Assembly: GCA_016880395.1 (NCBI GenBank)
Contig: JAEHDN010000125.1
Span: forward strand, 1 to 6,769
DNA from: Candidatus Eiseniibacteriota bacterium
GTDB lineage: Bacteria; Eisenbacteria; RBG-16-71-46; SZUA-252
Direction of reading: 5' to 3'
DNA: 6,769 nucleotides
The translations under genes were made by a program, and so were the position numbers. The first letter of the stretch is position 1; each line of letters opens with the position of its first letter. Below, piece after piece: positions 1 to 5,779 of this stretch. The notes under the pieces were generated by a model. It did not search any database. It saw nothing but the letters and a program-made list of their open reading frames with translations, and was not told the DNA's origin.

Positions 1-123
1 ATCCTTGGGGGAGAGCACCCGCACGAGAATGAGGGTGCTGATGAGGCCCATGAAGCGCTGACCCCAGCGGAAGCTCACGGTCCAGGCCATGCCCTGGAGG
101 GTCTTCTTCTTGAAGGAACTCAT
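1..123 (-). CDS. Polysaccharide flippase (Wzx/MOP family), N-terminal fragment
   Basis: This is the first 41 codons of a gene that runs off the left edge. The peptide starts MSSFKKKTLQGMAW and continues through a hydrophobic stretch (GLISTLILVRVL, about residues 26-37) to LSPKD. The pattern of a short basic start, then 'G..W....R.......ILVRVLSP.D', is typical of the Wzx/MOP-type membrane proteins that flip lipid-linked oligosaccharides across the inner membrane. The ATG at 123 is supported by GGAG at 131-134, 7 bases upstream. It begins 25 bases after the stop of the acyltransferase gene, in the same direction, so the two are probably cotranscribed. Family assignment is by N-terminal resemblance only; most of the transmembrane protein is outside the window. 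Confidence 0.72.
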   Translation of the reverse strand, partial: MSSFKKKTLQGMAWTVSFRWGQRFMGLISTLILVRVLSPKD

Positions 124-148
124 TGCGTCGCTCCGCGCGGAGCCACGG

Positions 149-1249
149 TCAGTCCACGCTCGGAGAAGATCCGGCGGCCTCGTCCCGCGGCTTGGCGCGC
201 CAGGTGCGGAGGATTCGCGCCAGGCCGGTTCGCACGCCGGCGCGGAACAGCCGTATGTTGCGGTGACGCCTCATGACATCCGTCCAGTGAAGCTTGTAGG
301 GATCTGGATCGCCGATGAAGTCGTGCTCGCGGACCCCGTGCTGGTAGAGATCGCCGAGAATGAGCCAGCGCAGGACGAAACCGGGCTGGAGGTGTCGCAG
401 CTCCTCGACGAAGCTGGTCTTTCCCGAGACGAAGCGCCCTCTGTACTGATAGCCGATGTCGTGGGCGATTGGCTGATCGCCGAGATACAGGACGTAGAGG
501 CGAAGCCAGCCCTGCTCCGCCAGACCTCGCGCGAGGGCGTCGTAGAAGACCGCCTGGTAAGGGTTGGCCGTGATGGACGTGCCGGCCGGCTGCTTCCAAC
601 TGGCCAGCTCGATCCCTCGCACGATGTCCATCGCCTCGCCGACATCCCCGGGCTGGGTGATCACTCGGAGCCTCGGCTCGCCTCGCTCCTTGAGCTTCTT
701 GACCCTGGAGCGGATAGCGGTCCGTCGCTTCGTGCTGAGACCTCGCTGGAAGTCGTCGAAGGTGCCCGGTAGCGCGAGGTAGGGGGATCGCCTGCCGTCC
801 GTCCATTCCACCCGGGAATGGCTCGCGGGCCGCGCGGCGTCGAGATCCAAATAGACTCGTGAGTTCTCGCTGGCCGAGAAGCGGAACACGTCCCAGGAGG
901 CAAGGGCATCCTTCGAGATCCGGAGAGCCTCCTCCAGCGCCTCTAAGGAAGTCGGGCAGACCAAGAGGCAGTCGTGAGCGCAGTAGGACGAGCCCAGAGG
1001 TGAGAGCTGCCGCAGTGGAATTCCGCGCAGCCTGGTCCTCTCGACTCGCGTGGGAAGAATGGCCTTCAGTTGACCATCCCGGGAGAGCCAGAGCGTGCGC
1101 ACCGGGCCTTGCGCCTCCTGGCTGACCTCGAGCGCGCGGTGCCATTCGTAGGTGAGTGACACGTCGTCGCCGCACTCGCCTGCGAATGCGTTCCAATCCT
1201 CCAGGCGACCGGAGCACGACTGGACGCTCTCGAAGACTTCGATCTTCAT
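149..1249 (-). CDS. FemAB/GNAT-type acyltransferase (Acetyltransf_6-like), exopolysaccharide-associated
   Basis: A 366-residue soluble protein with no signal peptide. The second half reads as the GNAT_6 (BioF2-like, FemAB-related) fold. There is a basic helix at about 171-190 (LSTKRRTAIRSRVKKLKERG), the usual 'K.R..IR....L...G' segment. The IAHDIGYQYRGR strands lie at 261-272, a Pro-Gly turn at 289-290 (HLQPG), and the C-terminal DFIGDPDPYKLHW signature at about 310-322, where 'D...G...YK..W' is the family hallmark. Such proteins transfer acyl or aminoacyl groups and are common in capsule and exopolysaccharide clusters; the substrate here is unknown. The ATG at 1249 overlaps the stop of the PLP enzyme gene as ATGA, and no good Shine-Dalgarno sequence is visible, so translational coupling is likely. 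The open frame extends upstream to 1765, but that part runs antisense-style through the PLP gene and is not credible. The position between a sugar PLP enzyme and a flippase suggests glycan acylation. Confidence 0.82.
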   Translation of the reverse strand: MKIEVFESVQSCSGRLEDWNAFAGECGDDVSLTYEWHRALEVSQEAQGPVRTLWLSRDGQLKAILPTRVERTRLRGIPLRQLSPLGSSYCAHDCLLVCPTSLEALEEALRISKDALASWDVFRFSASENSRVYLDLDAARPASHSRVEWTDGRRSPYLALPGTFDDFQRGLSTKRRTAIRSRVKKLKERGEPRLRVITQPGDVGEAMDIVRGIELASWKQPAGTSITANPYQAVFYDALARGLAEQGWLRLYVLYLGDQPIAHDIGYQYRGRFVSGKTSFVEELRHLQPGFVLRWLILGDLYQHGVREHDFIGDPDPYKLHWTDVMRRHRNIRLFRAGVRTGLARILRTWRAKPRDEAAGSSPSVD

Positions 1250-2421
1250 GGCGAGGGCCGAAGGGCGGCCTCGAAGGCCGGCCGGATATGGCCGATGTCC
1301 TCGGGGGTGATGTCCTGGTGCACGGGCAGCAGCTTGAGCTCCTCGGCCCAGGAGCGGGCCTGACCGAAGCCCGTAGGGCCGAGCAGCGGGTGCAACGCTC
1401 GAGCGAAGGTGAAGACGGGAATTCCAAGCGATCGAAGCCTGTAGTCGACGTCCCGGACTCCCGGCGTCAGAAACGGGACACCCCAGAGGCACGCCTCCTC
1501 GGGGGCGTCCCGGAACGGAAACTCGACCCCCGGCATCCCCGCCAGCGCCTTCCGGATCAGCGCGAAGTTCCTCCGCCTCAGACCGACCACGGCATCCAGG
1601 TCCACGCTCGCCCACATTCGCCGCGATGTCGTCGAGACGCCCCAATCGACCCGAGCTCGATCGAGGCTGTGCATCGAGGCTGCGATCTCCGCCACCAGAT
1701 CGGCCGGCTGCGGCATGAGACGCGGGTTGGGGGGAGCGTCGCCGGCCCCTCCGCTCGGGCGCCACCGCCGCGATCCCAGCGACCGCTCGGCGGCTCGGTA
1801 CAGTTCGCGGGCGATCTCGAGCCGCGGCGGCGGCTCCGCGACCTCGGCGGCGATCCGCAGGGAGGATCGATGGACCGCGAACCCTCCGTCAGGAACCGGC
1901 AGCATCTTCTTCAGGCTGAAAAGAGCGATGTCGCAATGCCGCAACTCGTCCGCATGCTCGATGAAGTCGCGAACCGGCAGGGAATGGGTGAAATTTTCGA
2001 GGAGCAAGACGCCGCGGTCCCTGCAGAGGGTCGCGAGCTCGGTCGTGTCCTGCCGATAACCGAAGTAGTGGATGGCCACGAGGGCCAGGGTCCGTTCGGT
2101 CATGAGGGAGCCCACAAGACCCAGGTCTGTCCCCGTGATGGACGGATTGTCGAAAAAGCGCACCTTATAGCCTGCAGCCAGGATCGGTTCCACGAGGGCG
2201 ATGCAGGCATAGGCCGGAACGAGGACCTCGTCCCGCAACGTGCGCGGCATGCTCACGAGAAGGCGATGGAGCGCGTAACGCGCTGAATGACCGTAAGTCA
2301 CACCCCAGCCTTCGCCCAGTTTCGGACCACCGAACATAGGGCGCCCCAACAGAGCGGCCAGGCTCAGGGCCGGCTCCTTGGGAAACAGGAACCGCTCTCT
2401 GGCAGGCGAGCGTCGCCTCAT
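1246..2421 (-). CDS. DegT/DnrJ/EryC1/StrS-family PLP enzyme with altered cofactor site
   Basis: A 391-residue fold-type I PLP enzyme of the sugar aminotransferase family, close to the usual family length of 370-400. Visible landmarks, in order: VLVPAYACIALVEPILAAGYKVRFFD (67-91), the typical 'P.y.C......i...G....f.D' segment; HYFGY (118-122); LLLENFTHSL (139-148), matching the family 'iEDaaHa' motif; and SLKKMLPVPDGG (169-180), where K172 has the right spacing to the GG pair to be the Schiff-base lysine. The Asp that normally contacts the pyridine nitrogen is Asn143 (codon AAT at 1993-1995). Such enzymes usually transaminate keto-sugar nucleotides for polysaccharides. The ATG at 2421 is preferred over an in-frame ATG at 2580 because AAGG(A) lies 4-5 bases upstream and similarity starts only after it; the 53-residue extension is Cys-rich and not family-like. 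The gene ends in an ATGA overlap with the acyltransferase gene. Substrate is unknown, and a non-transaminating activity is possible. Confidence 0.82.
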   Translation of the reverse strand: MRRRSPARERFLFPKEPALSLAALLGRPMFGGPKLGEGWGVTYGHSARYALHRLLVSMPRTLRDEVLVPAYACIALVEPILAAGYKVRFFDNPSITGTDLGLVGSLMTERTLALVAIHYFGYRQDTTELATLCRDRGVLLLENFTHSLPVRDFIEHADELRHCDIALFSLKKMLPVPDGGFAVHRSSLRIAAEVAEPPPRLEIARELYRAAERSLGSRRWRPSGGAGDAPPNPRLMPQPADLVAEIAASMHSLDRARVDWGVSTTSRRMWASVDLDAVVGLRRRNFALIRKALAGMPGVEFPFRDAPEEACLWGVPFLTPGVRDVDYRLRSLGIPVFTFARALHPLLGPTGFGQARSWAEELKLLPVHQDITPEDIGHIRPAFEAALRPSP

Positions 2422-2514
2422 GGGTTCCTTGGCAACTGACGGTGGGAGCAACTGCGCTCGGGATTCAGCGAAGGAAGGACTCAAGCCCTGGGCGAAACAA
2501 AAGCATCCCCCCAC

Positions 2515-2541
2515 ATTACAGACAACCTGCCTCAAGGTCAA
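2515..2541 (-). promoter_or_regulatory. Possible sigma70-like promoter of the polysaccharide operon
   Basis: Reading the minus strand, TTGACC (2536-2541, five of six matches to the -35 consensus) is followed after 15 bases by TGTAAT (2515-2520, five of six to the -10 consensus). The spacer is two bases shorter than ideal. It would give a leader of roughly 85-90 bases before the ATG at 2421. It lies in a locally AT-richer stretch and supports the downstream start of the PLP enzyme gene. Inference from sequence match only. Confidence 0.35.
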
Positions 2542-2582
2542 GCCCAAACACCAATAACGACAACGGATTGGGGAAGCCACAA

Positions 2583-2651
2583 CTATTCGATGTCAACGTC
2601 CGCCGCCACCACCGGGCCCCAAAGGGTCGGGGGCCTGCGGGCGGGGGGAAC
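2583..2651. repeat. Degenerate tandem copy of the palindromic repeat
   Basis: The 47 bases at 2583-2629 match the 48 bases at 2652-2699 with a single substitution (G for T at 2598) and one missing C, giving a repeat period of 69 bases. The shared block starts CTATTCGATGTCAAC and ends GGGCCCCAAAGGGTCG. A second shared block, CCTGCGGGCGG, is at 2634-2644 here and 2708-2718 in the other copy. This copy keeps a CCGCC/GGCGG stem but has lost the AAGTTGACAT half of its right arm, so it is the decayed or truncated copy. Confidence 0.85.
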
Positions 2652-2736
2652 CTATTCGATGTCAACTTCCGCCCGCCACCACCGGGCCCCAAAGGGTCGC
2701 GTGGCGACCTGCGGGCGGAAGTTGACATAATAGTTC
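2648..2736. repeat. Long imperfect palindrome (89 bases) between operons
   Basis: The left arm ATGTCAACTTCCGCCCGC (2659-2676) and the right arm at 2711-2728 are perfect reverse complements over 18 bases. Pairing continues outward with small bulges: GAAC(C)TATT(CG) at 2648-2658 against AATAGTTC at 2729-2736. The 34-base loop contains GGGCCC and CCCAAAGGG. On the minus strand it lies 29 bases past the stop of the gene ending at 2765, so its RNA could fold and end or stabilise that transcript. There is no run of T after the stem, so it is not a classical intrinsic terminator. Neither arm carries a recognisable transposase site that I can name. Confidence 0.85.
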
Positions 2737-2764
2737 TTATCCGACAAATGCTGCGACCGCGCTC

Positions 2765-3157
2765 CTACCGCGCCCCCGGCCCGCCGGGCCCAAGACCAAC
2801 CCCCGCATCCGATCCCGTCGTCCGCCCCTCCTCGCCCTCCGGCAGCCGGTCCCGGATCTGCTGCGCCAGCGTTGTGAGCTTCTCGAGCACGAAGGCGGCA
2901 TGGCGGGTGTTCTCCTCGATGGCGAGGATGACCTGGATCGACTGGGCCACCCAGATCAGGTTGATGAAGATCAGGAGTCCCGAGGCCGCATAGCTCAGCC
3001 AGAAGACCACCTCGTCTTGGTTCCGCTGCAGCAGGAACCGGGCGACCGCCACCGGCGTGACCAGGACCACCAGGCCCAGCACGATCCAGGCGGCAACGCT
3101 GAACGCCCGTGAGAGCCTCCGGAGGAGCCAGAACCGCTTTTCGCCGGGGCTCGCCAT
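2765..3157 (-). CDS. Small two-span membrane protein, DUF4282-like
   Basis: A 130-residue protein. It has a short basic N-terminus (GEKRFWLLRRLSR), a first hydrophobic span at about 19-42 and a second at about 52-80 (FWLSYAASGLLIFINLIWV and following). An amphipathic helix follows (IEENTRHAAFVLEKLTTLAQQIRDRL, 80-105), then a Gly/Pro-rich, probably disordered tail. Two spans followed by an 'I..NTR....LE.L' helix resemble small DUF4282-type membrane proteins, but this is a visual resemblance and no function is known. The ATG at 3157 overlaps the previous stop as TGATG, sharing one base. An in-frame ATG at 3265 would add 36 residues that overlap the neighbouring gene and look non-native. It is the last gene of the right-hand operon and is followed by the palindrome. 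Confidence 0.7.
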   Translation of the reverse strand: MASPGEKRFWLLRRLSRAFSVAAWIVLGLVVLVTPVAVARFLLQRNQDEVVFWLSYAASGLLIFINLIWVAQSIQVILAIEENTRHAAFVLEKLTTLAQQIRDRLPEGEEGRTTGSDAGVGLGPGGPGAR

Positions 3158-3531
3158 CAGAACGGGACCTTCTCGATCGCATCGCCGAGGATCGGAATTC
3201 GGGCCATCTCGCCGGAGGCTCCTTTCGCAACGCCATAAACAGTTACAGCCAGAACACTCATCCACAACGTGAACTTGAGAAGTGCCCCCACCAGGAATCC
3301 TACGACCGGAATGCGGCCCAGGGAACCGTCATAGATGGCGAGGGCGACGACGATGGCGCCTTCGACGAGGAGGAGCAGGAAGCCCTGGCGGGCGTGGAAT
3401 CCGACGTACCGGTTCTCGGGAGCGCCGAGGAGGCCGATGAAGCACAGGCCCGGCAGGTAGGCGACCGATGCGAGGAGCCGGCCCCGCGTGATCTCGTCGT
3501 CCGGGACGGCGCCCTGCGGCGTTTCGTTCAC
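3157..3531 (-). CDS. Tic20/DUF4870-like small membrane protein, GTG start
   Basis: A 124-residue multi-span protein. It has a short acidic N-terminus and a first span at about 19-36 (LLASVAYLPGLCFIGLLG). Next is the ENRYVGFHARQG motif (39-50), then hydrophobic stretches at about 51-67 and 74-103, and a C-terminal IPILGDAIEKV segment (112-122). The 'ENR.V.FHA.Q' motif with a closing 'P.LGD.AEK'-like tail is typical of the small Tic20/DUF4870-like membrane proteins. Their job is not settled; in this context I infer only an inner-membrane location. The start is placed at GTG 3531 because the frame upstream to 3768 is Arg/Ser-rich and overlaps the GH57 gene. No Shine-Dalgarno sequence is visible. 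It lies 85 bases after the GH57 stop and shares one base with the next gene. Confidence 0.7.
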   Translation of the reverse strand: MNETPQGAVPDDEITRGRLLASVAYLPGLCFIGLLGAPENRYVGFHARQGFLLLLVEGAIVVALAIYDGSLGRIPVVGFLVGALLKFTLWMSVLAVTVYGVAKGASGEMARIPILGDAIEKVPF

Positions 3532-3537
3532 GGCGCA

Positions 3538-3566
3538 CGAATAGCACGCGGCATCCGGGGCGTCAA
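3538..3566 (-). promoter_or_regulatory. Weak promoter-like pair just before the Tic20-like gene
   Basis: On the minus strand TTGACG (3561-3566) is followed, after exactly 17 bases, by TATTCG (3538-3543), which matches only three of six -10 positions. Only 6 bases separate it from the GTG at 3531, so a transcript from it would be leaderless or nearly so, which would fit the missing Shine-Dalgarno sequence. The -35 hexamer is the same as in the better promoter at 6509-6537. Tentative. Confidence 0.22.
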
Positions 3567-3616
3567 GCGCGCGGCCACGATCCTGCGCCGGGCGACCGCT
3601 CAACACGACCGATCGT

Positions 3617-5767
3617 TCACGTCGCGGACCAGAGGTCGAGCTCGGGATGCGGTCCCGCCGCGGGCAGGACGAGCCATCCCGATCCCGGAACGACCTCCTC
3701 GCGGACGCCGCCCCGCTCGAGCACCACGCGAAACGCCGCTCCCTCCCCGGCCCCGATTCCGAGCGCATCGAGAGGGAGCCGCATCTCCATCACGTCCTCC
3801 GCGGCGTACTCCCCTGCGTCCTCGACGGCCATGTTCCACTCCATCACGCCGCGCCCCGCGCGGAGCGGGACGCGGGCCACTCGCCCCGCCGCGCTCTCCA
3901 CCGCGATCACCGCGTCCACGGCGCCCGCGCGCGGATCGGCATCGAGCCACAGATAGAGACTCCTGCCATCCCCTCCGAATCGCACGGAGCTCAGGATCGC
4001 CGACGCGCGGTGCATGGCGCCGGTCTCGCCGGAGGCACCGTGGTCCACGGCACCCATCCACTCGTAGAAGTCGGTGCGCCTTCCGTCGAGCGTCGGTCGA
4101 ACGTACGGGAAGGCCGAGGGCGCTCGGCCGGCGGCGCCGGCGAGGTCGGCTTCCGCCGCGCTCGCGTCCCGGCGAAGACTCGCTCGCAGCGCGGCCGGAA
4201 CGGCGACCCCGAGGCGCTCGTAAGCGCGCGTCAGACGCGATCGGAACAGACGGTCGAACACGGTGCGGTGAACGCTCGGGTGATCGTCTCCGTACCACCA
4301 GAACCAGTCGCTCGCCTCGGCGGCATAGATCTCCTCCATGGCCGGATCGGCCACCGAGGGTCCGGCCGCGCCAGATCGTCCGGCTTCCTCCACCGCCGCA
4401 CGGGCCCGGGCCAGCTCCGCCCACGCGCGGTTCTTGTCCTCCTGCCCGATCCAGATCCCCAGGTCGGGGCGGATCCAGGATCCGACCGGCACGTGCGTCA
4501 GGGTCTCGGCGGGAGGAACCCGGTCGAGCGCCTCGGACACCGTGACCGCCTGGATCTGGACGTCGCGCTCGAGAAGGCCGTAGAGCGCCTCGAGGAACGG
4601 CCGGCCGTCGTCGGCGTAGGACTCCCAGCAGTTCTCCCCGTCCAGGATCACCGTGACGAGCGCCGGAGCCATGTCGCCGCCGCCCGCCGAGATCCCGGCG
4701 GCCCGGACGCGCTCGACGAAGTCTCGCGCCGCGTCGGCGGGATCCCAGTGCGCGTACGTGAATCCGATGCGGTCCGAGAGCGCGCGATCGCGGAACACCA
4801 TCGCGATCGGGCCGGCCGCGGTCGACACGCGGTACGGCCGGTAGAGCGCGGTCGACCAGTCGTGGATCGATCCATCCCGGGCGCCGAGCGATGCGGCGAG
4901 CACCGTCTCGTCCGAGGCCGCCCAGGCGAATCCGGCGCGCGCGAGCAGGGCGAGCGCGGCGTCGTTCACCGCCCCCTCCGGCGGCCAGGTCCCGCGCGGC
5001 AGGGCCCCGAAGCGTCCCTGGTGCGAGACTCGCGCGCGCTCGATCTGCGCGGCCGCATCCTCGGGGGCCCGGAACAGGAGATCGGGGAGCACGACGGATG
5101 GCGCGACCTCGCGCGGGGCCGCGCCGTCCACGAGCAGCGGCAGGATCGGATGGTGGTAGGCGGACGTGATCAGCTCGGCCTGCCCGCGGGCCGCGGCGTC
5201 CCGATACTCCCCCGCCGTCGCCCGCGCGCAGGCGACGCCCCAGTCGAGGAGGGTCGCCTTCTCCTCCTCCGTGAATCCCCTGCCCTTCGCGACCAGGGAG
5301 CGAAGGGGCTCCGCCTCGCGGAACGTGGGATCGGCCCAGGCGAGGTGGAACCATACCTGAATGTCGCGGAGATCCTCGGGCGCGAACGCTCCGCCCGAAT
5401 CCTTCCGGTCGTGGAGCTCACGGTAGCGCGCGAAGGGCGCGAGCATGCGCTCCTGGTTTACGTCGAAGAAGCGGGCGAGCAGGAAGGCGCGCTGATCCGC
5501 GGTAAGCGTCTCGGCGGGCGCGCGGGCCACGTCCAGATATGGATCGGACCGGCCTGCGGCGATGGCGTCGAGCTGCTCGAGAAGGATCGGCGTCAGGTTG
5601 AAGGTGACGTGGACGCGCGGCGTGGCCGCGAGCGCCCGCGCCATATCGCGATAGTCCTTGGTGGCGTGGAGCCGCGTCCACGGAAGCAGGTCGGACCCGG
5701 TCTCCGCATCCTGATAGCTCGGCTGGTGCAGGTGCCACACCAGTGCGAGGAGGACCGGCCGCGGCAC
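3617..5767 (-). CDS. GH57 glycoside hydrolase (amylopullulanase/alpha-amylase type)
   Basis: A 716-residue enzyme acting on alpha-glucans such as glycogen, starch or maltodextrins. The family's five conserved regions can be followed: WHLHQP (11-16); LITSAYHHPILPLL (199-212); RGTWPPEGA (258-266), with E264 the likely nucleophile; VILDGENCWE (373-382), with D376 the likely acid/base; and SDWFWWYGDDH (486-496). The DGEN and WFWWYGDDH forms match the amylopullulanase branch rather than 4-alpha-glucanotransferases. Residues after about 540 form a separate, probably beta-rich, C-terminal domain containing FYEWMGA (567-573), perhaps for carbohydrate binding. There is no signal peptide, so it is probably cytoplasmic. 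The start is GTG at 5767, with HQP at its usual position near the N-terminus; no Shine-Dalgarno is visible and the upstream stop is 12 bases away, suggesting coupled translation. All catalytic landmarks are intact. Exact linkage specificity (alpha-1,4 or alpha-1,6) cannot be read from the sequence. Confidence 0.93.
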   Translation of the reverse strand: MPRPVLLALVWHLHQPSYQDAETGSDLLPWTRLHATKDYRDMARALAATPRVHVTFNLTPILLEQLDAIAAGRSDPYLDVARAPAETLTADQRAFLLARFFDVNQERMLAPFARYRELHDRKDSGGAFAPEDLRDIQVWFHLAWADPTFREAEPLRSLVAKGRGFTEEEKATLLDWGVACARATAGEYRDAAARGQAELITSAYHHPILPLLVDGAAPREVAPSVVLPDLLFRAPEDAAAQIERARVSHQGRFGALPRGTWPPEGAVNDAALALLARAGFAWAASDETVLAASLGARDGSIHDWSTALYRPYRVSTAAGPIAMVFRDRALSDRIGFTYAHWDPADAARDFVERVRAAGISAGGGDMAPALVTVILDGENCWESYADDGRPFLEALYGLLERDVQIQAVTVSEALDRVPPAETLTHVPVGSWIRPDLGIWIGQEDKNRAWAELARARAAVEEAGRSGAAGPSVADPAMEEIYAAEASDWFWWYGDDHPSVHRTVFDRLFRSRLTRAYERLGVAVPAALRASLRRDASAAEADLAGAAGRAPSAFPYVRPTLDGRRTDFYEWMGAVDHGASGETGAMHRASAILSSVRFGGDGRSLYLWLDADPRAGAVDAVIAVESAAGRVARVPLRAGRGVMEWNMAVEDAGEYAAEDVMEMRLPLDALGIGAGEGAAFRVVLERGGVREEVVPGSGWLVLPAAGPHPELDLWSAT

Positions 5768-5779
5768 GGAACCGCGAGG

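Larger units (their letters stand above)
2422..2764. other. Intergenic region between two same-direction operons
   Basis: These 343 bases hold no credible gene. From right to left they contain a short spacer after the last gene of the right block (2737-2764), an imperfect palindrome (2648-2736), a degenerate tandem copy of it (2583-2651), and an AT-richer leader with a possible promoter (2422-2582). Frames that stay open across it, such as 2516-2728 minus and 2442-2993 plus, are low-complexity translations of the repeat and are not family-like. Confidence 0.7.

Noticed and set aside
1156..2286. Plus-strand open frame of 376 codons
   Set aside because: It is antisense to the PLP enzyme and acyltransferase genes, and its product is Arg/Gly/Asp-rich without recognisable domains.
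2421..2580. Longer start for the PLP enzyme at 2580
   Set aside because: The added 53 residues are Cys-rich and unlike the family, a promoter-like pair lies within them, and a ribosome site precedes the ATG at 2421.
2516..2728. Small open frames running through the palindromic repeat
   Set aside because: Both repeat copies simply translate to similar peptides; there is no ribosome site or family similarity, and the DNA is better explained as a repeat.
2583..2736. CRISPR array
   Set aside because: There are only two copies, they are adjacent with unlike remnants rather than regular spacers, and no cas gene is present.
2648..2736. Classical intrinsic terminator
   Set aside because: The stem is strong, but there is no T run on either strand after it and the loop is 34 bases long.
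3600..5354. Minus-strand open frame of 584 codons inside the GH57 gene
   Set aside because: It is a shifted frame of the GH57 gene with extreme Arg/Gly content; all GH57 catalytic motifs are in the other frame.
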